The position numbers and the translations under genes were made by a program. The notes under the pieces were generated by a model. That model saw only the letters and a list, made by a program, of their open reading frames with translations. It was not told the origin of the DNA and did not search any database. Positions 35,480 through 43,991 of a stretch of 64,000 nt of DNA are shown piece by piece (the stretch's first letter is position 1; each line of letters starts with the position of its first letter). Source of the stretch: Kyrpidia tusciae DSM 2912 (lineage in GTDB: Bacteria > Bacillota > Bacilli > Kyrpidiales > Kyrpidiaceae); assembly GCF_000092905.1 (NCBI RefSeq), contig NC_014098.1, positions 1,240,001-1,304,000 of the forward strand. Reading direction: 5' to 3'.

Positions 35480-36232
35480 TTGGACCTTGGATTAAGGGGA
35501 AAAGTGGTGCTGGTCACCGGCGCAGCCAAGGGAATTGGCAAGGAAATCGCTCTGAGTTTGGCAAGGGAGGGGGCGGATGTAGCTGTCAATTACCTCTCCT
35601 CCCAAGGGGCGGCGGAAGAAACGGTGGGAGAGATTCGGAAGTTGGGAGGCAAAGCGGTGGCGGCGTGTGCCGACATTGCGAGCCTGGATCAGGTCCGATT
35701 GATGAAAGAAGAAATTGAAAGACAGTTGGGTCCGGTGTACGGGGTGGTCAACAATGCCGGCTATGCGCCCGCCAAAAAATTTTTTAAGACACAGCCTGAA
35801 GACTGGAAACGGGTAGTGGACGTTTGCTTTTATGGTACACTTCACCTCGCTTATGTATTTGTGCCTACAATGGTGGAGCAAGGCGAAGGAAAAATGGTAA
35901 ACCTCGTGGGCGATTCGGCCCGAATGGGCGATCCGAACCTGATTATATCTGCCGCCGCCCGCGGCGGGGTGATCAGCTTCAGCAAGTCGTTGGCCCAGGA
36001 TGTGGGAAAAAATGGGGTGCAGGTCAATGTTGTGTCTTTGGGGTTGGTGGATCAGGGATATCTGGGGTTTTCGGAAGAAACCTTGGAGAAGATACGGAAA
36101 AAGTACCCCGTTCAGCGCACTGGGGTGCCCAATGACGTTGCAGCTGCGTGCTTGTTCTTGCTGTCTCATCAAAGCAGCTGGATCACCGGCCAGGTACTTT
36201 CGGTCAATGGCGGTTACAGCATGATGGGGTAA
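35480..36232 (+). CDS. SDR oxidoreductase (second SDR of the unit)
   Basis: Short-chain dehydrogenase of 250 residues. TTG 35480 is the likely start (MDLGLRGKVV), with GGGGG 9 bases upstream. The cofactor motif TGAAKGIGKEIA and NNAGYAPAKKF are present, and GQVLSVNGGYSMMG ends the protein. The catalytic region reads VNLVGDSARMG and ISAAARGGVISF: the YxxxK motif is replaced by AAARGG. That suggests a non-catalytic SDR subunit, consistent with pairing to the active SDR at 25724 as in BbsC/BbsD. Confidence 0.84.
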   Translation: MDLGLRGKVVLVTGAAKGIGKEIALSLAREGADVAVNYLSSQGAAEETVGEIRKLGGKAVAACADIASLDQVRLMKEEIERQLGPVYGVVNNAGYAPAKKFFKTQPEDWKRVVDVCFYGTLHLAYVFVPTMVEQGEGKMVNLVGDSARMGDPNLIISAAARGGVISFSKSLAQDVGKNGVQVNVVSLGLVDQGYLGFSEETLEKIRKKYPVQRTGVPNDVAAACLFLLSHQSSWITGQVLSVNGGYSMMG

Positions 36233-36382
36233 GGTTGGCTTTCAGATTAAAAGTACAAAAGTAAAGTGATGGAGGAATGGGAAAATCACCCATACGAGGT
36301 GCACCGACGTTGGCAAGAGGTTTGGTGGCGGAAGTACAGAGGTTCAGGAGGCTCTCTGTCGACTTTTGGTCTCAGAAAGCAC

Positions 36383-36411
36383 TTGTATGGATGTTGGATC
36401 CGACGTATATT
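36383..36411 (+). promoter_or_regulatory. promoter of the flavoenzyme unit
   Basis: TTGTAT at 36383-36388 and TATATT at 36406-36411 with a 17-base spacer that contains operator copy C. Confidence 0.6.
36391..36406 (+). promoter_or_regulatory. GGATCC-centred operator, copy C
   Basis: ATGTTGGATCCGACGT shares the GGATCC core and most of the left arm with copy A; GTTGGATCCGAC is itself nearly palindromic. Confidence 0.6.
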
Positions 36412-36552
36412 GATCGTAGAGCAGGTTACACCAACACGATCACTGCTATCAGGGGGATCACCAGAGGGGCACCCTGTAGGAGGGATGTCTTTCAATGAAT
36501 AACAAAGCAGAAAGATGACCGAAAGTTTACATGAAGACGAGGGGGAAACGTC

Positions 36553-38640
36553 GTGTATGAACTGCTTTTGTCTGCCGGCCGCATTGGCCGGCTGGTATTG
36601 CCAAACCGAGTCATCATGGGTTCGCTGCATCTCGGTTTTGAAAACTTTCCCAAAGGCGCCGAATATCTTGCTTCCTTTTATGCGGAGCGGGCAAAGGGGC
36701 GGGTGGGACTGATCATCACCGGAGGGTCGGCTGTAACTCCGGAGGGGGCCAGCGATTTACAGTTTTCGAGGATCTGGGATTCTACGGAAAGCGATAAATT
36801 TGTTAGAATTACGACAGCAGTCCATCAGGCGGGTGGCAGGATTGCCCTGCAGCTGTTCCACGCGGGCCGGTATGCCAGGGAGGACAAGACCGGATTGCAG
36901 CCGGTGGCACCGTCCGCAGTTCCAACGCGGATGAGCCCGACTTTGGCGAGGGAATTGCGGGAGGACGAGGTCGAGGCGATCATCGAAGCATTCGGAAGGG
37001 GCGCGGCTCTGGCCAAGGAATACGGGTTTGACGCCGTGGAGATCATGGGGTCGGAAGGATATCTCATCAATCAATTTCTTTCCCCGGTGACGAATCGGCG
37101 GGAGGATGGATGGGGAGGGACATTTGAAAAGCGGGCGCGTTTTGGCCTGGAAGTTGCCCGCTCCGTAAGGCGCTGTGCAGGTGAAGACTTTCCGGTGATT
37201 TTTCGGATGTCGGGTCTGGATTTGATCCCGGACAGTACAACGTGGGAAGAGACGGTGCGTTTTGCCAGGCTGCTTGAAGAAAATGGGGTGGATGCATTAA
37301 ACATCGGCATCGGCTGGCACGAGTCGGCGATTCCCACCGTGCAGGCCCATGTTCCGCATGCCGCTTTTGCCCATGTGGCCGGGGAAATCAAGAGGGCCGT
37401 CTCGATCCCTGTCGTGGTGAGTAACCGGATCAACAGGCCGGAGTTGGCCAATCGCCTCCTGGCCGAAGGGGTGGCGGATTTTGTATCGATGGCCCGACCG
37501 TTTCTGGCTGATCCGCACTTTGTTCGCAAGGTGGAAGAAGGCCGTCCGGAATCCATCAATACCTGCATTGCCTGCAACCAGGCATGCCTGGACAAGACGT
37601 TCACGCACCGTCCGGTGTCCTGTTTGGTGAATCCACAGGCCGGCAGGGAGAGCCTGCTGCCGGTTGTTAGGACAGAGAACCCCATGCGGGTGGCCGTGGT
37701 CGGCGGCGGGCCTGCCGGAATGGAAGCTTGCCGGGTGCTGGCGCTGAGGGGTCACAGGGTGACACTGTTTGAGAAAGAAAGGAGCCTGGGAGGGCAGTTT
37801 CGCTGGGCCGGCCGGGTGCCGGGGAAAGGGGATTTTGTCCGGACGATTGAGTATTACAGCCATGAGCTGAACCGCCTTGGTGTAGATGTACGGCTTCATA
37901 CGGCGGTGAGCGGCTCGGTGTTGCAATCGTTTGATGCCTGTGTACTGGCGACTGGGGTGGTTCCCCGTTCCGTTTCAATGCCCGGCTCAGACCTTCCACA
38001 TGTATGTTACTATACAGATTATTTTGAGGATCGCGCGGTTGTGGGAGAGAAAGTGGTGGTGATTGGAGCCGGGGGGATTGCCCTGGATGTGGCCTTGCGC
38101 TTAACCGAAGGAAAAATTTCCCCTGAAGTGGCTCTTTTTCTTCTGGAACAGGCTGTGGAGGATGTTTCATCGATTTCAGAACGATTACGGCCGCGCAGGA
38201 AAGTGACCCTTTTGCGCCGTGGTCGCCGCGTGGCGGAACATGTGGGGCGGACGACGCGCTGGGTGGTGTTGAATGAACTCGCCCGTCGTGGTGTGGATAT
38301 CCGCACTGAAATCCGGTACAAGGCCATTGTACCGGGCGGCGTCGAAATTGAGGAAAAGGGGAAATCTGTTGTACTTCCCGCCGACTCGGTGATCATTGCC
38401 GCGGGACAGGAATCCAACCGCACTCTTCTGGAAGAACTGACGGCGCTGGGATTTATCCGGCTGCAGATCCCAGATGCCCAGACTTGGCTTAATGGAGAGC
38501 GGTTAGAACCACTGGTTCCATCGCTGCCACCTGTTCAAGAGGGAAAACCGCTTTTTGTAATCGGGGGCGCGAATGACCCGGAGGCACTGGACGCCGAGAG
38601 GGCGATTCTAGAGGGGACCTTGGCCGGAAGGCTGATCTGA
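36553..38640 (+). CDS. NADH:flavin oxidoreductase / 2,4-dienoyl-CoA reductase-like flavoenzyme
   Basis: Large protein of 695 residues. The N-terminal old-yellow-enzyme barrel (about 1-340) shows LVLPNRVIMGS and ALQLFHAGRYA. A Cys cluster for a 4Fe-4S centre follows, with TCIACNQAC and a later Cys in RPVSCLVNP. The C-terminal FAD/NAD half starts at VAVVGGGPAGMEACRVLA and includes VVVIGAGGIALDVALRL. This is the FadH/trimethylamine-dehydrogenase architecture, suited to reducing conjugated or ring enoyl-CoA double bonds. GTG start at 36553. It leads the third unit. Confidence 0.9.
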   Translation: MYELLLSAGRIGRLVLPNRVIMGSLHLGFENFPKGAEYLASFYAERAKGRVGLIITGGSAVTPEGASDLQFSRIWDSTESDKFVRITTAVHQAGGRIALQLFHAGRYAREDKTGLQPVAPSAVPTRMSPTLARELREDEVEAIIEAFGRGAALAKEYGFDAVEIMGSEGYLINQFLSPVTNRREDGWGGTFEKRARFGLEVARSVRRCAGEDFPVIFRMSGLDLIPDSTTWEETVRFARLLEENGVDALNIGIGWHESAIPTVQAHVPHAAFAHVAGEIKRAVSIPVVVSNRINRPELANRLLAEGVADFVSMARPFLADPHFVRKVEEGRPESINTCIACNQACLDKTFTHRPVSCLVNPQAGRESLLPVVRTENPMRVAVVGGGPAGMEACRVLALRGHRVTLFEKERSLGGQFRWAGRVPGKGDFVRTIEYYSHELNRLGVDVRLHTAVSGSVLQSFDACVLATGVVPRSVSMPGSDLPHVCYYTDYFEDRAVVGEKVVVIGAGGIALDVALRLTEGKISPEVALFLLEQAVEDVSSISERLRPRRKVTLLRRGRRVAEHVGRTTRWVVLNELARRGVDIRTEIRYKAIVPGGVEIEEKGKSVVLPADSVIIAAGQESNRTLLEELTALGFIRLQIPDAQTWLNGERLEPLVPSLPPVQEGKPLFVIGGANDPEALDAERAILEGTLAGRLI

Positions 38641-39126
38641 TCATGGATAAAGCGCTTGGGGTGCTCTACGCAGGCAAGGAAGACGGGTTTTAGCAACCGA
38701 ACGGTCGGATGAATGATGAGCGTATGCGCGCCGTGAACAGACGATTGAGGAAACGCTGGCCTACGTAAAGGAACGGCAGGCCTTCGGTCGCCCTCTGGCC
38801 AAATTTGAAGGTGTATCCTTTCCCATCGCCGAATACCACACCTGGTTGGAAATGGCCCGTTGGTTCTGTTACCGCACTCTCTGGATGCGAGACGAGGGCC
38901 TTCCTCATACGAAAGAAGCCTCAATGTGTAAGTGGATCGGGCCGCACATCGCGACCAAAGCGATCCATGAATGTCTCTTATTGCATGGTCATTACGGGTA
39001 TACGAAAGAAATGCCCATCGAACAGCGACCTGTTGATGATCATCACGGTGTTCTCGGCCAGGATGTACGGCAAGCGGTCGCAGGAGTTCCGGAAAAAGAT
39101 TGGGCAGGCCATGAAAGAGATGGGAG

Positions 39127-40623
39127 GTGAGGGAACTGGTCACGGTCATCAAGACGATCCGGATCGGGATTCACAAGGAGGTCCATCGGTGCAAGAGGGA
39201 GGCGCTGGAGAGGACCAAGGACATCTATAATGCCGTAATTGCCTTTTACATAGACTTTTTCGCGGCGCACCTGCACGTGTTGGACGAGCCGGTCCAGGTT
39301 CGGAAGAAGGACGGGTCTATCAAAGAACGAAGGCGCACCAACCAAGAACTGTTGACCTTCGCGGAGTTTCACACCTTGGCGACCAAAGCCCACCCGAACC
39401 CGGGGTGGCCGCTTGACGAGCACGTTCCGTCTGCGGAGGGGATGCCGACGGAGTTGCGGCGGGCGGCGATCAACCAGGCGATCGGCAAGGTGCGGTCCTG
39501 GTGGAGCCACCTGAAAACTTGGGAGGAAACGACACCGGACCGGCGCATGCGGGAACCCCAACTCGGCGCACCGAACGAACCGGTGACGTTTTATGCGGGG
39601 ATGGTCGAGCATCCCGCGTATGACCTGAACCCGCAGAAGAAAAAGCGGCACACGTTCATCAGTCTGAAACTGCACACGGGGCAGAAGTGGGAAAAGGTGT
39701 CGCTGCCGGTTGTGGTTCACGCCCGGGCCGAAGCGCTTCTCGCCGGGTCCGCCCTGGAGAAAGAACGCATCGCTCGGGAAAGGAAACGTTCAAAGGCGAC
39801 CCAGGCCGGTTCCGGCGAAGAAAAAGGGGACCGGACATGGGTGGCGAAATCCCTGACGGTGTACGGGAAGCGGGACAAACGGTATCCGGGCGGGGTGCGG
39901 TATGCGATCCACATCCCGATGGAGAAATCCGTGGACAAACCCCGGAAGGCAGAGGAACAGCGCCGGGCAAACCCACAGATGCCGGTGGTTGCGGTGGACC
40001 TGGGCGTGGGCAGGCTGGCGGTGATGGGAGCGTTCGTGGAAGGGCGGCTGGCGGCCACGAGGTTCGTGGACGGCAGGGCCTTGAACCCCCGCCGGCACCG
40101 GCTGTTGACCGCCATTCACCGCAAGCGGAAACAAAGCGGACGGCTTCAGCCGGGCGTCCAAGACAACGCGAACTTGTGGAACAAGATCCGGAACCTGGAC
40201 GAGAACGCGGCCAAGCAGACGGCCGTGGCCATTGTCCGGTTCGCGAGGGAGCACGGCGCAAGGGTGATCGTGTTCGAGCACCTGCGCCGGTACCGGCCGC
40301 CGAAAGAGAAGATGAGCCGGAGCGGGCGGAAGAACCACAAACGAGCGTATTGGTTGCGCGGACAGATCATGAAATGGGTCCGGGACCTGGCGTTTCGGGA
40401 AGGAATTCTGACGGTGGAGCGCAACCCGGCCTACACGTCCCAGGTCTGTCCGCACTGCAAGGTGCTCGGGGAACGCAAGGGCCCACGGTTCACATGCAAG
40501 AACCCGAACCACCGGTACAGCGCGGACGCGGATTTTGTGGGGATGATGAACCTGTACAGGAAATGGACGAAGACATTCGTGTATCCCCGGAGAGGGGATG
40601 ACCCAAAGCCAGGGGTTGCCTGA
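39127..40623 (+). CDS. tnpB: TnpB RNA-guided nuclease-like protein
   Basis: TnpB of 498 residues from GTG 39127. The RuvC-like catalytic residues can be placed: Asp in VVAVDLGVGRLAV, Glu in VIVFEHLRRY, and Asp in SADADFVGMMNLY. The zinc ribbon is CPHCKVLGERKGPRFTC. TnpB proteins are RNA-guided DNA endonucleases that help IS retention and are ancestors of Cas12. All catalytic positions are conserved, so it may be active although its tnpA is only a fragment. The C-terminal ~20 residues are basic. Confidence 0.88.
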   Translation: MRELVTVIKTIRIGIHKEVHRCKREALERTKDIYNAVIAFYIDFFAAHLHVLDEPVQVRKKDGSIKERRRTNQELLTFAEFHTLATKAHPNPGWPLDEHVPSAEGMPTELRRAAINQAIGKVRSWWSHLKTWEETTPDRRMREPQLGAPNEPVTFYAGMVEHPAYDLNPQKKKRHTFISLKLHTGQKWEKVSLPVVVHARAEALLAGSALEKERIARERKRSKATQAGSGEEKGDRTWVAKSLTVYGKRDKRYPGGVRYAIHIPMEKSVDKPRKAEEQRRANPQMPVVAVDLGVGRLAVMGAFVEGRLAATRFVDGRALNPRRHRLLTAIHRKRKQSGRLQPGVQDNANLWNKIRNLDENAAKQTAVAIVRFAREHGARVIVFEHLRRYRPPKEKMSRSGRKNHKRAYWLRGQIMKWVRDLAFREGILTVERNPAYTSQVCPHCKVLGERKGPRFTCKNPNHRYSADADFVGMMNLYRKWTKTFVYPRRGDDPKPGVA

Positions 40624-40906
40624 GGGCAAAATATCCCTCTGGTCTCGCGGGAGGCTAACCGCCTGGACGGGACAGGGGTTCATGCCTCTGCCTTTCGCGA
40701 GTGCCCGTGTGGTACGGGATGGCACTGAGCTTCTTTCCTTGGGGACCGGTTTGCCGATCCTGGCTTGCCGGACGCGGGAGGAAGCACACGCCGAGAAGCG
40801 CGCCCACCCCGGGGGCGGCTCCCTTCCGGAAGGAAGGAGACAAAGGTCAGGCCGACAGCGGTTGCTGGATAGGTTTGGACAGATATTCCGGCAACTGTTG
40901 ATACCA
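40624..40906 (+). ncRNA. candidate omega RNA (right-end element RNA) of TnpB
   Basis: The 283 non-coding bases between the tnpB stop and the right end of the element are where TnpB guide-scaffold RNAs are encoded. Possible stems include CTCGCG (40644-40649) with CGCGAG (40696-40701) and the self-complementary CTTCCGGAAG near 40830. The expected guide would be the host sequence starting CTGCGCGACGTG at 40907. Transcription has not been shown; assignment is by position. Confidence 0.45.
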
Positions 40907-41008
40907 CTGCGCGACGTGATCGGTCTAGAGATCGGCGACGGCACAGCGCAGACGCAAAAGATCGTCATTGCCCGGGAGCTCTTGGGAAGGGAATTCAAAC
41001 CGTATTAA

Positions 41009-41182
41009 GCCCAGTGGTGAAATGTCAAGGGGGTGGTCGAAGAAAATTGGGAATGGATGTGGGAAATAGTTACAAATGCGAAGGTTAAAGGGCGACCTTA
41101 ACCAAACCCATGATGTTCGCCGAATTTTCGAGCGATGTTCATGGGTGCAAAACTGGAAAATCCGTCCGTCTGGAGGTAGCGG
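41009..41182. other. downstream flank of the IS110 transposase
   Basis: A 174-base stretch between the acyl-CoA dehydrogenase remnant and the transposase stop. It probably contains the right end of the IS110 element. No gene or clear repeat was found. Confidence 0.4.
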
Positions 41183-42418
41183 TTATCTCCTCCTCTCCGG
41201 GGGTGTGTACAGCTGATTGGTGCTCAGTAGTGTGAACACCAAGCGTACCAGTTTTCTTGCAGTCAGGACGAGGGCTCGTTTATGTTGGTGCTTCAGCGCT
41301 TCGTCGTGCTTCTTGCGGTAAAACTCGGCGTACTCGGAATCATGGCGGCGAACCTGGTCCGCAGCTTGAATCAGATAATAGCGCAGGTACTTGTTCCCGG
41401 TACGCATTCGGGATGTTTCATCGGCTTCGTACTCCCCGGATTGGTACTGATTCCAGACCAGTCCGGCGTACTTGGCTAAGGCGTTGTGGTTCTTGAAACG
41501 TCGAATGTCGCCGACTTCGGCTATGATTCCGGCTGCGTATACAGGGCCGATGCCCTTGACCGACTCGAGGGTATTTGGGATCGCTTTCATCAGCCTGGCA
41601 ATCGCTCGGTCGAGTTTCTTCACCTCAGCGTCCATGTGCTGGATCACGCTGAGGGTAACGGACAGCGACAGATTGACGGGATCCTGCATCACCTTGTCCA
41701 GTCGAAAGGACCTGCGTGCAACCTTTTGGAGTTCCTGTGCGATCTGCTTTGGGTCGTCAAACTTGTTTCTGCTTTTGTCGACCAAGAGCGCCACAAGATC
41801 CTCAAGGGGCATCGCAGCGATTTGTTCAGGCTCCAGCTCCTGAATGACGGCGAGCGACGTGGCACCGAAAGTATCGGAGAACGGGTTGTCTTGACGCAGA
41901 CCACTGAACTTAAGAAACAGCTGGTTCAGGAAGAAGGTCTTGTCCCGAGACATGGTCTGCATCACATGAAACCGAGTCCGGGTGAGACGTTGAAGCGCTT
42001 CGTATCGGATCGTGTCTGTCATGGCTTGTGGGAGACGGCCAAACCGCAGGTGGTCCGCAATCACCCAGGCATCGATGCGGTCGTTTTTGGGAAGGTGGTC
42101 ATACGCCTTCTTGAAACGAGCCACTCCCCGCGCGTTTAAGACGTGAATCTGAGCGTCGAGGTGTGGTGCATGGTCCTCGAGTTGTTGTTTGAGGTAATGG
42201 GCCAGATGCCAGCCGAGGTTGGCTGTCGCCTCCATGCCGACAACGACGCTATCCATGTGCTTGGTCTCTGTGATCTCCAAGACCTTGTGAATGAGAGTGT
42301 CGGCTCCCTGTGGGTCATTGGAGATCTGAAACGAGGCCAAGTTCTGACCGGCCTCATCCATAAATTGAATATGGTGGGCCTTCAAGCTCACGTCGATCCC
42401 AACATGCAGTTTCGGCAA
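41183..42418 (-). CDS. IS110 family transposase
   Basis: Transposase of 411 residues if read from TTG 42418, which has GGAGGT 7 bases upstream. The N-terminal DEDD RuvC-like domain starts LHVGIDVSLKAHHIQF and includes GMEATANLGWHLAHYL. The C-terminal Tnp_20 domain has LESVKGIGPVYAAGIIAEVG and the serine-containing segment around YQSGEYEADETSRMRTGNKY. IS110 enzymes recombine DNA under guidance of a bridge RNA. No frame damage is visible, so it may be functional. Termini were not resolved. Confidence 0.88.
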   Translation of the reverse strand: MPKLHVGIDVSLKAHHIQFMDEAGQNLASFQISNDPQGADTLIHKVLEITETKHMDSVVVGMEATANLGWHLAHYLKQQLEDHAPHLDAQIHVLNARGVARFKKAYDHLPKNDRIDAWVIADHLRFGRLPQAMTDTIRYEALQRLTRTRFHVMQTMSRDKTFFLNQLFLKFSGLRQDNPFSDTFGATSLAVIQELEPEQIAAMPLEDLVALLVDKSRNKFDDPKQIAQELQKVARRSFRLDKVMQDPVNLSLSVTLSVIQHMDAEVKKLDRAIARLMKAIPNTLESVKGIGPVYAAGIIAEVGDIRRFKNHNALAKYAGLVWNQYQSGEYEADETSRMRTGNKYLRYYLIQAADQVRRHDSEYAEFYRKKHDEALKHQHKRALVLTARKLVRLVFTLLSTNQLYTPPERRR

Positions 42419-42980
42419 CGGATTCACCTCCGTTCGGGGAAGAGTCAAGCCAGTCCCGGACCTGGGTGCCCGTGGGAACCACCGACCTCAGCCTCGTCAT
42501 CAGCACTCAGCCATCCGGATGTCAATTGCGGGCCACTACACCCCATCCGGGATGGAGGTGCAACCAGTGGTTAGAGCATGGGTGGTGGATCCTGGGTAGC
42601 AGGCTTTCCACAGCAGTACCAAACGGTCCGCAAGGAGGGGAAGAAATCTCCCGAGAAAGACTTGCTGATCCCATTGTCCCACAGGCAGGCCGGGCTGTCG
42701 AAATCTCCACCGACCAAACACGTTGGGGCTTCCCCCGACTGGAGGTGGAGAGATATGGAATTATCAAGGAACAAAGGCATGACAAAGAAACGGAGTGACG
42801 GTTGTGCAACTCCAAGACCAAACGCGATGGATTCAATAACCAACGGCGATGGGAACTTCCCCATCCAGATGATCCACAAACATGGCCAGACCAAGACACG
42901 CCGACAACCGACCTACACCAACAGATGTGGATGGGGAAGCCCACCACCTCCACCCCTATGAGCAGCTGTCTCATAGGGAT
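42419..42980 (-). ncRNA. non-coding upstream end of IS110 with structured segments (candidate bridge RNA region)
   Basis: About 560 bases without a gene lie on the 5' side of the transposase, where IS110-group elements encode their bridge RNA. Stems visible: CTTCCCCATC (42856-42865) with GATGGGGAAG (42930-42939), a perfect 10-base inverted repeat; and CCCTATGAG (42954-42962) with CTCATAGGG (42970-42978), a perfect 9-base hairpin. CCATC/GATGG occurs at 42543-42555. Exact RNA ends and the IS boundary are unknown. Confidence 0.4.
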
Positions 42981-43097
42981 GGATAAAAGAGCCGGCTCTG
43001 GAAGTTCTCCAGCGCTGCTCCAGCAGTTCCGGACCTACTGGAAATTCAACGAAGAAGACCTTCTACTACTATCATACGAGGAGGGAGGAAGAGGATC

Positions 43098-43898
43098 ATG
43101 TCGTACAAGGACATCATCTACGAGAAAAAAGAGGGCGTTGCCAAAATCACCATCAACCGTCCCGAGGTGTACAATGCATTCCGCTCACTGACAGTCCGTG
43201 AGCTGATCGATGCTTTCCGCGACGCGTGGGACGACAACACCATTGGAGTTGTCGTGTTGACCGGGGCGGGCGACAAAGCGTTTTGCACCGGCGGAGACCA
43301 GAAAGATCGCGGTGGGGAAGGATACACGGGGACCGGCGGCGGGTTGGAAGCCGGGATCGGACTGGAGGTGGAAGGACTTCACAGTGTCATCCGCAATATC
43401 CCGAAGCCGGTCATTGCGGCGGTCAACGGATACGCCATCGGCGGCGGCCACGTCTTGCACATTCTGTGCGACTTGACCATTGCATCCGATAGGGCCACAT
43501 TCGGCCAGGCGGGGCCGAGGGTGGGAAGTTATGACGCCGGATTCGGCAGTGCTTACTTAGCGCGCATCGTAGGGGAGAAGAAGGCGCGGGAGATCTGGTA
43601 TCTGTGTGAACAGTATACGGCGGAGGAAGCCCTGCAGATGGGGTTGGTCAACAAAGTGGTCCCCCACGAGAAATTGATGGAAGAAGTGGACATTTGGTGT
43701 CAAAAGATCCTCGACAAGAGTCCCACTGCCCTCAAGATGTTGAAATACTCCTTTAACGCAGACAGCGCAAATATAGAAGGTATCACGCAACTGTCCATGG
43801 CTTCACTGGCGATGTATTACCGCACGGAAGAGGCGCTCGAAGGTCGCGATGCGTTTGTGGGAAAAAGGAAGCCGGACTTCCGCCAATTCAGGCGGTAA
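43098..43898 (+). CDS. badI: 2-ketocyclohexanecarboxyl-CoA hydrolase (BadI-like)
   Basis: Crotonase-fold protein of 266 residues. It closely follows BadI of Rhodopseudomonas palustris, as far as I can recall that sequence: [71 protein letters not shown] and [14 protein letters not shown]-like segments. BadI hydrolytically opens the ring of 2-ketocyclohexanecarboxyl-CoA to pimeloyl-CoA. DHNA-CoA synthase (MenB) is the closest alternative, but the badH neighbour argues for BadI. ATG 43098 follows GAGGAGGGAGG. Confidence 0.85.
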   Translation: MSYKDIIYEKKEGVAKITINRPEVYNAFRSLTVRELIDAFRDAWDDNTIGVVVLTGAGDKAFCTGGDQKDRGGEGYTGTGGGLEAGIGLEVEGLHSVIRNIPKPVIAAVNGYAIGGGHVLHILCDLTIASDRATFGQAGPRVGSYDAGFGSAYLARIVGEKKAREIWYLCEQYTAEEALQMGLVNKVVPHEKLMEEVDIWCQKILDKSPTALKMLKYSFNADSANIEGITQLSMASLAMYYRTEEALEGRDAFVGKRKPDFRQFRR

Positions 43899-43991
43899 GT
43901 TGGGATCCATAATCGCGGGCGCGAAAGCCGGCGGACGGGATTGGGAGAAAGAGCTGAATCGCATCTTAATTAAGTGGGGGGCGGCGACAAA

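Larger units (their letters stand above)
36233..36552. other. 320-base intergenic region with the third regulated promoter
   Basis: No gene was found. The region contains the promoter and operator copy C described separately; the predicted transcript has a leader of about 135 bases before the flavoenzyme start. The first ~140 bases show no recognisable signal. Confidence 0.5.
39030..40906 (+). mobile_element. IS607-type TnpB element inserted in the acyl-CoA dehydrogenase gene
   Basis: Boundaries (within about 3 bases) come from the interrupted host gene. The left end starts with LLMIITVFSARMYGKRSQEF, which looks like the last ~35 codons of an IS607-type serine-recombinase TnpA, so tnpA is 5'-truncated. 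An intact tnpB follows, then about 280 non-coding bases. Both ends carry CTGTTGAT (39030-39037 and 40895-40902). Total about 1.88 kb, no terminal inverted repeats seen. Confidence 0.7.
38712..41008 (+). pseudogene. acyl-CoA dehydrogenase pseudogene split by a TnpB element
   Basis: From about 38735 to 39029 the frame gives EQTIEETLAYVKERQAFGRP followed by the rest of an acyl-CoA dehydrogenase C-terminal domain up to MPIEQR. The frame resumes at about 40907 with LRDVIGLEIGDGTAQTQKIV and ends REFKPY-stop at 41008. Joining the two at 39029/40906 restores the family sequence QR-LRDVIG. The gene also lacks its N-terminal two thirds, and the NDERM segment at 38712 is in another frame. It is dead and was once in the flavoenzyme unit. 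Confidence 0.85.

Noticed and set aside
40598-41008. Open frame of 136 codons after tnpB
   Set aside because: It is a chimera of non-coding IS right-end sequence and the 3' end of the disrupted acyl-CoA dehydrogenase, not a gene.
42584-42599. GGATCC within the IS110 flank
   Set aside because: The arms do not match the operator and the site is not near a promoter.
43098-43898. Reading the BadI-like gene as menB (DHNA-CoA synthase)
   Set aside because: The families are close, but the adjacent BadH-like gene and the lack of any menaquinone gene favour BadI.
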